Of a DNA stretch of 64,000 bases, positions 39,827 through 48,898 are shown piece after piece. The stretch's first letter is position 1; each line of letters opens with the position of its first letter. Location: positions 152,109-216,108 of the forward strand of contig JBBDNB010000043.1 of NCBI GenBank assembly GCA_040877935.1, written 5' to 3'. A model generated the notes under the pieces. The model was not told where the DNA came from and searched no databases. It was given only the letters and a program-made list of their open reading frames with translations. Made by a program: the position numbers and the translations under genes. The DNA is from Chitinophagales bacterium. Its GTDB lineage: Bacteria > Bacteroidota > Bacteroidia > Chitinophagales > CAIOSU01.

Positions 39827-41158
39827 TTACTTTTCAGATTGAATATACTGCATTTGGATCAGACTGTCCAAAAAATCAGCATATTTCAGGGCACCTGGGT
39901 TAGAAAAATGGAAATCATCCCCGGCTATATAGTCGGATGGATTTAAATTTTCCGGGTAATAATATTTGTTGTTAGAGAAAACTATTTGAAGAATAGAATC
40001 TTCAACAATTGTATTTTTGTTAATTAGCACCTCTTTTGAAGGGACTACAGTATTCAATAAATCTGTTTTATTGGTTTTGCAAACATTCATTATGTCGCTG
40101 ATGTACTTTGATGTAAGCTGGGCTTTTTGTGATTTGGATACATTGTAGTGCAATTGATTGTAGTTGTTTAGTACAGGATGCTCGACCCAATTATTTTTGT
40201 GTAAAATGCCCCATATAATTGTGAGGATACTGGATTTAGAAGAGATATAGTTGAAGGTATTCGTTTCAGGTATACTTACAAGCGAAAGGTAATAGGAATA
40301 AGCTTCTTGAGGATTCAGGTACTTTCCTTCAGGGCTGCTTTGAAAAAAACCGGCATTGGTCATGTGTTCATGCGGCTCATCTTTGTTTGCCTCTCTTGGG
40401 AATGGCATCAGATCATTTCCGGGGTAGAAGTTTAAAATTACAAGGTCAGGTTTTAGGAGGGGGACATATTTTTTAGCTACCGCAGCATATTGCGCAGGGT
40501 CGACACCGGAAATCCCTGTATTGTAGATAATATACCCACGCGATAGCAGAATGTCTGCATAGCTGTTGAAAAATGGATAAGCCGACATGCCATAGGCAAA
40601 TGAATCGCCCAGGAGTAAAATTCTAATGGCTTTTTCAGCCGTGGTATCAAAGGCTATACTTCTAAAACCTTCTCTGTTAAAGGGCTTGTACACATATTGG
40701 CCGATCAGTCTTTCCCAATTGTTATCGCCCTGCTTCTTTTTTAGTAATTTTTCGGCCAATTGCGGGAAAGGGGTTTTCCATTCATCACTATTTAATTGCT
40801 CTTTGTGATATTTACTGGAAATCTCTTTTCCTTCTATCTTTAATTGCAATAATTTGAACTCACTGTAAATATTATTTATACCATCCATAGGGTCAATACC
40901 CATGTCGATCATTTCCCGCTTTGTAAATTGAGGGTTATTGTCAAATTCAATTCTGAGAGAATCCGTTACATAAGATGAAAATTTATAAATACCGTATTCG
41001 TCAGTTTGATAATTTTTAAAAGTATAAAGCGAATCTACAGTGTTGAAATTATCGTAATTTGTAAAAATCCCGGGCTTATGTCCAATTACACGCAAAATAA
41101 CCTCTGAAAAGATTAATACAATTAGTATAATAAAAATAAAAAACAATATGTTTTTCAT
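39827..41158 (-). CDS. SGNH-hydrolase-like membrane-anchored protein, tandem copy 1
   Basis: A 443-residue protein: one N-terminal membrane helix (ILFFIFIILIVLIFSEVIL), a variable region, then the SGNH domain with LLLGDSFAYG (nucleophile S186), PGNDLMPF and a DDFHFSNPGALKYADFL end holding the Asp-His pair. It shares the GYKPG/HKPGIF opening, NREGFRSIAFDT and NTGISGVDPAQYAAVAKKYV with the next two genes upstream, so the three arose by tandem duplication. Its ATG overlaps the stop of the neighbour by four bases. A likely role is acyl transfer or removal on an external glycan. Confidence 0.83.
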   Translation of the reverse strand: MKNILFFIFIILIVLIFSEVILRVIGHKPGIFTNYDNFNTVDSLYTFKNYQTDEYGIYKFSSYVTDSLRIEFDNNPQFTKREMIDMGIDPMDGINNIYSEFKLLQLKIEGKEISSKYHKEQLNSDEWKTPFPQLAEKLLKKKQGDNNWERLIGQYVYKPFNREGFRSIAFDTTAEKAIRILLLGDSFAYGMSAYPFFNSYADILLSRGYIIYNTGISGVDPAQYAAVAKKYVPLLKPDLVILNFYPGNDLMPFPREANKDEPHEHMTNAGFFQSSPEGKYLNPQEAYSYYLSLVSIPETNTFNYISSKSSILTIIWGILHKNNWVEHPVLNNYNQLHYNVSKSQKAQLTSKYISDIMNVCKTNKTDLLNTVVPSKEVLINKNTIVEDSILQIVFSNNKYYYPENLNPSDYIAGDDFHFSNPGALKYADFLDSLIQMQYIQSEK

Positions 41159-42510
41159 TGTTTAACTGTATTATTTGGTTTAATGTAAGTTCGCTGTTTC
41201 GCTGAAATGTGTTCTTTTATCAGAGAATCAAGGTAATTGGCATATTTTAAAGAGCCCTTGTTGTTGAAATGACCGCCTTCATAATCAGTTGTATTGATCA
41301 GGTCATTGGGATAATAAAAAGGCAGATCCCCAAATAAAGCTGATAAAACATCTTTTTTCAAAGGTTTGTAGTTGATATGGTGACCAAAAATTCTGGGGTA
41401 GAACTTTTTGGGTATAATAACATTGAGCAATGTGCTTGAATTTGACTCACAAACTTTGTGAATTTCTGAAATATATTTGTTGGTGATTTTTGCCTTTTCG
41501 ATGTCTGATTTACCAAAATTGACTTCATTGTATGCCGTAAGCTCTTTGTGCTCAACTAAATTAAAAAAATGCAAAACTCCCCAAACAGTACTTAATAATG
41601 CGGATTTTGAGCAGATATGGTTGAATAGGTTTCCTTCGGTATTTGGGATTTTAATCATATTCACATAAAATTGATAAGCTTCCTCCGCTGACAGATATTT
41701 ACCTGTAGGCATGCTTTCCAAAAAACCTACATTGGTATAATGTTCATGAGGTTTGTTTTTTGCAGTTTCTCTTTCAAAGGCCATAAAATCGTTGTCCCTA
41801 AAAAAATTTAAAATTACAATATCGGGTTTGAGCAAAGGCACGTATTTTTTGGATACTGCTGCATATTGTGCTGGATCGGTTCCGGGAATACCGGTATTAT
41901 ATACAATATATCTTCTTGAAAGTAAAATATCTGAAAAACAGTTGAATATAGGGTTGGCAGACATTCCGTATACATAAGAATCTCCGAGTAGAAGGATTTT
42001 TGGCCTCTCTGTTTGTGATGTGTCAAAAGGTATACTTCGAAAGCCTTCTAGATTATATGGATAATTTAAATATTCTGAAAATAATTTTGACCATATTTTA
42101 TGCGGATAAATATTATCAAATTCACTTTTTGCAGATTTTGGAAATTCCGTGTTCCAATTCGATGTGTCATCTTCATTGGAAATACCGTAAAAGACACTAT
42201 TTCCCAGGAGTACTTGTTTTTTAATATGCCTGAAAACTTTATATGTATTACTAAAACCTTCAGTCATATATTGACTATCATACTCTGTATTTGTTGAGTT
42301 GTTATAACTACTTATTATTTGTGGGTTGAACTTGTATATTCCTTGATCATCAGTTATATAAAGATCATAAAGTATGAGTGAATCGACTAGCTCAAAGTCT
42401 TTGTATGATTTTACAAATCCAGGTTTATACCCTGAATATCGCAAAAGCAATTCACTCAGAACTACTACTATGACAAACAAATACAGAAAGACAAGTAGAT
42501 TTTTTTTCAT
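41155..42510 (-). CDS. SGNH-hydrolase-like membrane-anchored protein, tandem copy 2
   Basis: A 451-residue protein from the ATG at 42510. A longer frame from 42585 adds 25 residues, but those are encoded by a GC-rich hairpin repeat and would bury the membrane anchor, so I reject them. It has the anchor NLLVFLYLFVIVVVLSELLL, nucleophile S178 in LLLGDSYVYG, RDNDFMAF, and GGHFNNKGSLKYANYL at the end. It is closely related to the neighbours on both sides, and its stop overlaps the next start by four bases (ATGA). Confidence 0.83.
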   Translation of the reverse strand: MKKNLLVFLYLFVIVVVLSELLLRYSGYKPGFVKSYKDFELVDSLILYDLYITDDQGIYKFNPQIISSYNNSTNTEYDSQYMTEGFSNTYKVFRHIKKQVLLGNSVFYGISNEDDTSNWNTEFPKSAKSEFDNIYPHKIWSKLFSEYLNYPYNLEGFRSIPFDTSQTERPKILLLGDSYVYGMSANPIFNCFSDILLSRRYIVYNTGIPGTDPAQYAAVSKKYVPLLKPDIVILNFFRDNDFMAFERETAKNKPHEHYTNVGFLESMPTGKYLSAEEAYQFYVNMIKIPNTEGNLFNHICSKSALLSTVWGVLHFFNLVEHKELTAYNEVNFGKSDIEKAKITNKYISEIHKVCESNSSTLLNVIIPKKFYPRIFGHHINYKPLKKDVLSALFGDLPFYYPNDLINTTDYEGGHFNNKGSLKYANYLDSLIKEHISAKQRTYIKPNNTVKQ

Positions 42511-42564
42511 CTGTTTAAATTTTTCCGCAAGCTCTAAAAATGCAGAAAAATTTCTGCACACATG

Positions 42565-42594
42565 CCTGCCCGACCAAATGGCCATGCAGGCGGG
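42565..42594. repeat. GC-rich hairpin, CCTGCCCG type
   Basis: GCCTGC (42564-42569) pairs with GCAGGC (42586-42591) around a 16-base loop. The CCTGCCCGAC...GCAGGCGGG core equals the module inside elements A, C and E but here stands alone upstream of an SGNH gene. Confidence 0.65.
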
Positions 42595-42610
42595 GAATCG
42601 CTACACTCTC

Positions 42611-42666
42611 ACATGAATTTTTTTAGTCATTCTCAAGTGTGAAGTTTTGATTAAAAAAATTCATGT
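42611..42666. promoter_or_regulatory. Perfect 15-bp inverted repeat upstream of SGNH copy 2
   Basis: ACATGAATTTTTTTA (42611-42625) and its exact reverse complement (42652-42666) flank a 26-base loop. It lies in the 262-bp gap between two tandem SGNH genes. The A/T runs could end transcription of the upstream gene, or the arms could bind a regulator. Confidence 0.5.
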
Positions 42667-42772
42667 TCGTTTCATTAATTAATATAGCTTGATTATTTTT
42701 CCATGGAGACAAATGGTAAAAAATAAATTAGTTTAAATCCGTTGGAAATTCAAAAAGAAAACTTTTATATAG

Positions 42773-44146
42773 CTAATTTAAGTTTTCAGTTGCTGTATTT
42801 AATGATAGATGTTGTTTAATCAATGAGTCTAAATAATTCGCATATCTTAAGGAACCTTTATTGTTGAAATGGCTGCCTGAATAATCGCTGTTTGTAAACA
42901 AAGCCTCAGGATAATAGTATTTTTTTTTACTGAATAGTTTGTCTAAAACTTTTTCACTTAAAGAAGTATATCCCAAATAATACCCGAAAATATTGATGTA
43001 GTTCTTTTCAGGTATTACAATATTGATTAAAGGTGTGTTCGTTTCATTGCAAACTTTTTGAATCCCAGAAACATATGGTGCTGTAATTATTGATTTTTCA
43101 TATTTAGTACTATTTAAATTAAGCTCCGTGTACCTTGTGTGTTCATTATGGTCAACAATATCAAGCTCATATAAAAGCCCCCATAAAAGACTGAGTATAA
43201 CCGATTTGGAGCATATTTTATTAAAGGTATTCTTTTCAGTATCAGGAATTGATACAATGGAGCGGTAATAGTTATAGGCTTCCTCAGGGTTTAAGTATTC
43301 CCCTTTCGGATAGCTAAAAATAAACCCTGCATTTGTGTGATGTTCATGGGTTCTTCCTGAAGCAACTTTTCTGCTAAATGGCATCAGGTCATTCCCCTGG
43401 TAAAAGTTTAAAATTACAATATCCGGATTTAGCAACGGAATGTATTTTTTAGCCACAGCAGCATATTGTGCAGGATCAGTTCCTGAAATCCCGGTATTAT
43501 ATACAATATAACCCCTTGCCAAAAGGATGTCAGAAAAACTATTGAAATAAGGTTCGGCAGACATGCCATATACGAAGGAATCCCCTAATAACAATACCTT
43601 TGGCCTGTTACTTTTGACAGTGTCAAATGGAATACTTCTGAAACCATCCCTATTGAAAGGTTTTTCAAGGTATGTAAGTATTAGTTCTGACCAATTGCTT
43701 CTTGATTCAGCAGGAGAATGATACAAATGTTTAACTGTGATTGGAAATTCCGTATCCCAATTATGAGTATCCTTTGTTTTGGTGTTATTAAGTCGATCCT
43801 TGTTTTTGCTTTGAAATACTTGCATTCTCAACTGACCAAATTGCTGATAAATTTCTTTAATGTCTTCATGGCCCCATTTCAGGGTTTCACCTAATTCAGA
43901 GTGTTCCATTTCATTTGCCGAGATGTTGAAATATTTGCTTAGGGAATCGCTTATAAGTCGGTTGAATTTATATATGCCACTCTCATCTGTGACGTATGTG
44001 TTGTAGGTGATAAGTGTATCGACTTTTTCAAATCCTTTGTAAACTTTAAATATGCCTGGTTCGTAATTATTTGAACGCAATATAATTTCCGATAAAATTA
44101 TTATAATAAACAATATAATAAAAGGAAATAAAAACTTTCTATTCAT
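42773..44146 (-). CDS. SGNH-hydrolase-like membrane-anchored protein, tandem copy 3
   Basis: A 457-residue protein with an N-terminal membrane helix (FPFIILFIIIILSEIIL) and an SGNH domain: nucleophile S190 in LLLGDSFVYG, QGNDLMPF and SGSHFNNKGSLRYANYL. It shares NRDGFRSIPFDT and NTGISGTDPAQYAAVAKKYI with copies 1 and 2. It starts five bases after the stop of the beta-hydroxylase-like gene, so it is probably co-transcribed with it, whereas the 262 bp after its stop separate it from copies 2 and 1. Confidence 0.83.
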   Translation of the reverse strand: MNRKFLFPFIILFIIIILSEIILRSNNYEPGIFKVYKGFEKVDTLITYNTYVTDESGIYKFNRLISDSLSKYFNISANEMEHSELGETLKWGHEDIKEIYQQFGQLRMQVFQSKNKDRLNNTKTKDTHNWDTEFPITVKHLYHSPAESRSNWSELILTYLEKPFNRDGFRSIPFDTVKSNRPKVLLLGDSFVYGMSAEPYFNSFSDILLARGYIVYNTGISGTDPAQYAAVAKKYIPLLNPDIVILNFYQGNDLMPFSRKVASGRTHEHHTNAGFIFSYPKGEYLNPEEAYNYYRSIVSIPDTEKNTFNKICSKSVILSLLWGLLYELDIVDHNEHTRYTELNLNSTKYEKSIITAPYVSGIQKVCNETNTPLINIVIPEKNYINIFGYYLGYTSLSEKVLDKLFSKKKYYYPEALFTNSDYSGSHFNNKGSLRYANYLDSLIKQHLSLNTATENLN

Positions 44147-44150
44147 TGAT

Positions 44151-44897
44151 TCAGGGAAGCTTCAATTTTCGCTGTAAGGGCAAATATATAAACCAAAGCA
44201 CCGCTATGATTTTATGAAATGCGTGCATTAGAAAAGAAGGTAGCTTTTTGAAAAAAGAGACTTGTTCATCAACCCACTTAATACTAAGTGCCGAAAGGCA
44301 TTGAGCACAAACCCATAGTTTGTTATCTGCAAATTCGTCTCGCACTACATCAAAGACCAAAACAAAACGCCTTTTATCTGAATTGTTCCAAACATAATGC
44401 CTGTGCGCATCACTGAAAAGAACTACTTTACCGTTTTCCCAAGCTCTTTCCTGTTCCCCTACATGAATTCCCATTTCGGGAAGTTTTCCCGGAATTTCTA
44501 TACCAAGATGTCCTCTTATAGTTGTATTTGTTTCTCCAATATGAGGCAAGATTTTTGACCCGGGTTCCAAAACAGTAAACTCAGCAAATGTAAGGTTGGG
44601 TATTGATTTTAACAGTTTGTAGGTTTCGGGAAACCTTTCGCAGTTTTTGTGATATTTCCACATGAAGTTGTAGAAATAAATATTTTTCCAGGCATCGGGG
44701 CTGGAAAGATAAGGCGGATTAGTGCTACTTAGTGAAATAGATTCTTTACCATCAATAATCCCCAACATTTCTTTGCGAATAATTTGCCAGTTATCCTCTA
44801 ATGTTTTTGCCCAGGGAAATTTTTCTTTATCAAAAAAATAAGGTTCTGAGCCCTTGTATTGATCCTCTTCGGTTAAAAAATATACTGCTTTTGTCAT
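44151..44897 (-). CDS. Aspartyl/asparaginyl beta-hydroxylase-like oxygenase
   Basis: A 248-residue 2-oxoglutarate/Fe(II) oxygenase. Readable ligands are H119 (ILPHIGETN), the R128/H130 pair in IRGHLGIEIP, H167 in HYVWNNS, and R177 in RRFVLVFDV. The pattern is that of the Asp/Asn beta-hydroxylase/LpxO group; LpxO-like members hydroxylate acyl chains of lipid A, so a lipid substrate is possible. The C-terminal 45 residues include a hydrophobic stretch (FHKIIAVLWFIYLPL) that may bind the membrane. It is the first gene of the minus-strand run with SGNH copy 3. Confidence 0.85.
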   Translation of the reverse strand: MTKAVYFLTEEDQYKGSEPYFFDKEKFPWAKTLEDNWQIIRKEMLGIIDGKESISLSSTNPPYLSSPDAWKNIYFYNFMWKYHKNCERFPETYKLLKSIPNLTFAEFTVLEPGSKILPHIGETNTTIRGHLGIEIPGKLPEMGIHVGEQERAWENGKVVLFSDAHRHYVWNNSDKRRFVLVFDVVRDEFADNKLWVCAQCLSALSIKWVDEQVSFFKKLPSFLMHAFHKIIAVLWFIYLPLQRKLKLP

Positions 44898-45228
44898 TTG
44901 TGGAGATTACTTAAGTTATATGCTCAAATGGATAAGCATTGTATAAATTTAAAAGGTGCACAGCTAAGGTACAAAAAAACAGAATTAATTTCACCTTAAA
45001 AATAGAACTGAAAAAGGATTTGAAACTGCATATATTGTTATGTGGTTAATATTTAATTTTATATTGGTGCTTTTAAGCTTTGATCAAAAAAAATCATCTA
45101 AGAACAACCTATACTTATTTATGTGAATTTGATAAAAAATCTATTCGAATTGATGAAATAATGTTTTATAAACAACAAGTTCCTTGTTATCTTGCAGAAT
45201 AAATTTCAGGTATTATTTGTAAAATAAA
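44898..45228. other. Divergent AT-rich intergenic region
   Basis: It separates the minus-strand beta-hydroxylase-like gene from the plus-strand nitrilase operon and should hold both promoters. I see an AACAAG-TTC-CTTGTT palindrome (45174-45188) followed by TATCTTG, a near match to a -7 box, about 35 bases before the nitrilase start. No gene is seen. Confidence 0.45.
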
Positions 45229-46071
45229 ATGAAGCACATTAAAATAGGTATGGCGCAGCTACTGATAGAAGGTTGTGAGCCGGAACGCAATTTTGAAAGA
45301 GCAGAAAAATTAATTAAAAGAGCCAAAGAATCCAACTGCAACTTAGTACTATTGCCCGAAACCATAGATTTTGCATGGACACATCCTGCTGGCTTAAATG
45401 AAGCTCAAACAATCCCTGGAACTTATAGCACTATTTTTTGTGAATTTGCCGCCAACTATAAAATCTGGATATGTGTAGGTTTGACAGAAAAAACAGATAA
45501 GGGTAATTACAACTCCGCTTTATTAATAGACGATTCTGGAAAAATCATAGGGAAGCACAGGAAGATTAATCTACTGACAGTTGAATTTCCTTATTATGAA
45601 GTAGGGCAGAAACTGGAAGTTTTTGACACCCCTTTTGGAAAAATCGGCCTCAATATTTGTGCTGATAATTATTTTGATGCAATTGATATTGGACATACAC
45701 TTGCCAGAATGGGGGCGCAATTAATTTTAGCTCCTTCTTCCTGGACAGTTGAACATTCTATCACTGAAGAGAAAGATCCATACAAAGACAAATGGATACG
45801 CCCATTAAGTATTCTGGCTCAAACACATAATCTCGTAATGGTAAGCGCTACAAGTGTGGGGTATATTGTTGGAGGGCCTTATGAAGGTAAAAAAATGGTG
45901 GGATGCTCGCTTTGCATTGCTAAAGAAGGTATTATTGCACAAGGTATGTTTAATGAGTTTGCTGGAGATTTGGTTTTGGCAGAATTTGAAATGCCTAAAA
46001 GAACAAGAAAGGGTGTCGAAATAGGAAAGATGCTTAAAAATGAAGGCTTGAAATTTGATAGTAATTTATGA
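45229..46071 (+). CDS. Carbon-nitrogen hydrolase (nitrilase superfamily amidase)
   Basis: A 280-residue cytoplasmic amidase with the complete Glu-Lys-Cys triad: E44 in LLPETIDF, K112 in KHRKINLL and C144 in LNICADNYF. Such enzymes hydrolyse amides and release ammonia; the same fold is the glutaminase part of glutamine-dependent NAD synthetase. Its stop overlaps the ATG of a PP-loop amidotransferase-like gene by four bases, so it may supply ammonia to that partner. It is the first gene of a four-gene operon reaching 49744. Confidence 0.9.
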   Translation: MKHIKIGMAQLLIEGCEPERNFERAEKLIKRAKESNCNLVLLPETIDFAWTHPAGLNEAQTIPGTYSTIFCEFAANYKIWICVGLTEKTDKGNYNSALLIDDSGKIIGKHRKINLLTVEFPYYEVGQKLEVFDTPFGKIGLNICADNYFDAIDIGHTLARMGAQLILAPSSWTVEHSITEEKDPYKDKWIRPLSILAQTHNLVMVSATSVGYIVGGPYEGKKMVGCSLCIAKEGIIAQGMFNEFAGDLVLAEFEMPKRTRKGVEIGKMLKNEGLKFDSNL

Positions 46072-47264
46072 GTAATAAAGTAATTGTCAATGGAATTGAA
46101 AAAGACATTCCATATCAGCGTTGTACAAAGTGTATCAGTGATAGCACTTGTCCGGGAATAAGTTTTGATAGTGAGGGCGTATGTAGTTATTGCCATCTGC
46201 ACTATAAATGGGAGAAAATGTATCCCAATGATGAAAGCGGACAGGCCATTTGGGAAAAGACACTGAAAAAAATCAAAGCGGACGGCAAGGGGAAAAAATA
46301 TGATTGTGTAGTAGGAATCAGTGGAGGCAGAGACAGTACCTATGTGTTGCACCTGGTAGTAAAAAAATATGGCCTACGTCCATTGGCCGTTCATTTTAAT
46401 GATGGCTTTGACAATCCGGTGGGAGGGGAGAACATGATCAACATTACCCGCAAGCTGGGTGTGGAATTGCGTACCATAACCAGTGACTGGAGAGAGGCTA
46501 AAGATTTAAAAAAATCTTTTCTTAAAGCCTCGGTTCCTGAAATGAATGAAGGAACTGATGTGGGCATTGCCGGATCATGTTATGGCGTGGCTTATAAGGA
46601 AGGCATAAAACACATGATTTATGGGCAATCTTTTCGTACCGAAGGGATCAAACCTATGAGTTGGGCATATATGGTTGGTGATTATGTTAGAGATGTTCAA
46701 AATAAATTTGGCACTGTTAAACTGCGCGAATGGAAACCCGAAGACCCAAATTATCACCTGGGCTGGAAAGAGCTTTTTTATTACAGTATTATAAAAGGCA
46801 TAAAAGCGTATTCTCCGCTTTACTATGAAAATTATGTACGCAAAGAAGCTGAGAAAATTATTATAAGTGAATATGATTGGGTGTATCCCGGTGCACATTA
46901 TTATGATGATCTGTATTGGTCGCTAATCACTTATGTGCATCGCGTAAAATTCAACATTGATTTTCGACTGAATGCCTACAGTGCATTGATACGCGATGGA
47001 CAGATGGATAGGGAAAAGGCTTTGGAAGCAGTGAAAAAACCTTATGTAATGGAGGATCCACGTATTATTGACCTCTGCTTGAAAAGGTTGGCGATCTCAC
47101 GTGAAGAATTTGAAGAGTGGCTGGCTCTTCCTCCAAAAACTTTTAAGGATTATAACACCGGCTACAAATGGATGCAACTGATGCGTCCTGCGCTTAAAAT
47201 GGTGACGAAAATGGGCTTTATGCCTGAGATCGTTTACGACAAATATTTTTTGTGTGGCGAATAG
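46068..47264 (+). CDS. N-acetyl sugar amidotransferase-like PP-loop ATPase (WbpG/PseA family)
   Basis: A 398-residue protein. The N-terminal zinc-type motif has cysteines 19, 22, 28, 39 and 42 (RCTKCISDSTCPG and EGVCSYC), then a PP-loop SGGRDS at 85-90 that binds ATP and adenylates the substrate. In surface-glycan pathways such enzymes turn a sugar N-acetyl or carboxyl group into an amidine or amide, with ammonia from HisH/HisF-like partners. Those partners are absent; a nitrilase overlapping by four bases stands in their place. The next gene overlaps by 11 bases. Confidence 0.87.
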   Translation: MSNKVIVNGIEKDIPYQRCTKCISDSTCPGISFDSEGVCSYCHLHYKWEKMYPNDESGQAIWEKTLKKIKADGKGKKYDCVVGISGGRDSTYVLHLVVKKYGLRPLAVHFNDGFDNPVGGENMINITRKLGVELRTITSDWREAKDLKKSFLKASVPEMNEGTDVGIAGSCYGVAYKEGIKHMIYGQSFRTEGIKPMSWAYMVGDYVRDVQNKFGTVKLREWKPEDPNYHLGWKELFYYSIIKGIKAYSPLYYENYVRKEAEKIIISEYDWVYPGAHYYDDLYWSLITYVHRVKFNIDFRLNAYSALIRDGQMDREKALEAVKKPYVMEDPRIIDLCLKRLAISREEFEEWLALPPKTFKDYNTGYKWMQLMRPALKMVTKMGFMPEIVYDKYFLCGE

Positions 47265-48894
47265 TAATAAATATATTTTAGGAATCAATGGCGGAGTGCG
47301 TCCGGGCTATCAGGATATTTCAGCCGTGTTGATGCAAAATGGAAAGGTGATAGCTGCTGTAGAGGAAGAACGGCTTACAAGAATTAAGCATTTAGCAGGG
47401 CAGCTGCCTATTCAGTCTGTAAAAGAAGTGTTCCGAATTGCGGGTATAAGCATAGAAGACATATCGGTAGTAGCTTTTCACGGCAGCACCTGGGGGAAAC
47501 AAATTGATCAGGTACTGGAAAAGCATTTTCAAACCTATTTTGGACATGTACCTGAAATCAGGCGATACCACCACCACGATTGTCATGTAGCAAGCACTTT
47601 TTACCCCTCAGGATATGATAAGGCCCTGGTGATTTCCGTAGATGGTTCTGGTGATGGCGTGAGTACCCAAATTTCCATAGGAGAGGGCAGAGAGCTAAAA
47701 CTGCTCAAACGCTATGAAAGGCCACAAAGCCTGGGTATGTATTATTCAATGATCACACAGCTTTGTGGTTTTACCCGCGATGCTGATGAATACAAACTCA
47801 TGGGTCTGGCAGCTTATGGGGATCCTTCAAAATATCAATTGAATGAAATTCTTCAAATTACCGATAATGGATATCATTTCAATGAAGAATTTATGGTGCA
47901 AATTGAAGCTGGGCAGGCTTCTCCAAGCCGATATGAAATGCTTTTTGGCAAAAAATTGATTCAATTTACGGGGCTGGAAAGAAGGCATAAAAAATACATT
48001 GCACAGGAATACAAAGACCTGGCAGCTGCGGCACAATTGCAATTGGAAAAAGCACTTGTTTCCCTTGTGAAAAATGCTGTGCAGGAAACAGGGATAAAAA
48101 AAGTATGTATGGCTGGCGGTGTAGCGCTCAATTGCCTGGCCAACCAAAAAATCGAAGCTTTGGATGAGGTCGAGGAGCTTTTTATTCAACCGGCTTCCAA
48201 TGATGCCGGTATTTCTTTGGGTGCTGCCATGTTGGCTTCAAAAAACATTGGCGATGATGATTTTGAAAAGCAAAGCCATACTTTTTACGGTACAGCAATT
48301 GATCAGGAAGAAATTGATGAAGTGCTGAACCGCTGCAATCTGAATTTTGAAAAAAGTGATGATTTTATAGAAATGGCAGCGGAAGCACTTGCCAATCAAA
48401 AGGTTTTAGGTTGGTTCCAGGGTAAAATGGAATTTGGCCCCCGGGCTTTGGGCAACAGAAGCATATTGGCAGATCCCGCAGTAGAGGACATTCAGAAAAC
48501 CGTAAATCAAAAAGTAAAATTCAGGGAAGGGTTCAGGCCTTTTGGTGCCAGTGTGCTGGAAGAAGATTTTCAAAAGTATTTTGAAGCACCATGTACTGAT
48601 GCGCCCTATATGACCAAGGTTTTTGGCGTAAAAAAAGAATACCAAAAGCTGTTGAAAGGGGTTACACATGTGGATGGCACATGTAGAGTTCAAACAGTCA
48701 GGCAAGATCAAAACCCGGTTTATTATAATTTGTTAAATTTGTTTAAGGCAAAAAGCGGACATGGGGTGTTGCTCAATACAAGTTTTAATCTGAGTCATGA
48801 ACCGATAGTTTTTAGCCCCAGGGATGCTTTAGCTAGTTTTTATGCCAGTGGTCTGGATGAATTGTATATTGGCAGTTGTATCGTTAAAAAATAG
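47254..48894 (+). CDS. Carbamoyltransferase (NodU/TobZ family)
   Basis: A 546-residue enzyme that transfers the carbamoyl group of carbamoyl phosphate to a hydroxyl of a sugar or similar substrate. The N-terminal Kae1-like domain shows SAVLMQNGKVIAAVEEERLTR, YHHHDCHVAS and VISVDGSGDG; the C-terminal domain has MEFGPRALGNRSILADP, FREGFRPFGASV and GVLLNTSFNLSHEPIV. It starts with GTG at 47254, eleven bases inside the previous gene, and the next gene starts four bases after its stop. That tight packing argues for one pathway. Confidence 0.92.
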   Translation: MANSNKYILGINGGVRPGYQDISAVLMQNGKVIAAVEEERLTRIKHLAGQLPIQSVKEVFRIAGISIEDISVVAFHGSTWGKQIDQVLEKHFQTYFGHVPEIRRYHHHDCHVASTFYPSGYDKALVISVDGSGDGVSTQISIGEGRELKLLKRYERPQSLGMYYSMITQLCGFTRDADEYKLMGLAAYGDPSKYQLNEILQITDNGYHFNEEFMVQIEAGQASPSRYEMLFGKKLIQFTGLERRHKKYIAQEYKDLAAAAQLQLEKALVSLVKNAVQETGIKKVCMAGGVALNCLANQKIEALDEVEELFIQPASNDAGISLGAAMLASKNIGDDDFEKQSHTFYGTAIDQEEIDEVLNRCNLNFEKSDDFIEMAAEALANQKVLGWFQGKMEFGPRALGNRSILADPAVEDIQKTVNQKVKFREGFRPFGASVLEEDFQKYFEAPCTDAPYMTKVFGVKKEYQKLLKGVTHVDGTCRVQTVRQDQNPVYYNLLNLFKAKSGHGVLLNTSFNLSHEPIVFSPRDALASFYASGLDELYIGSCIVKK

Positions 48895-48898
48895 GCTT

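Noticed and set aside
42511-42585. 25-residue N-terminal extension of SGNH copy 2
   Set aside because: Encoded by the CCTGCCCG hairpin repeat, and it would put charged residues before the membrane anchor that starts at ATG 42510.
48842-48898. 19-residue N-terminal extension of the PhyH gene
   Set aside because: It overlaps the end of the carbamoyltransferase gene by over 50 bases; ATG 48899 just behind that stop matches the paralogue's length.
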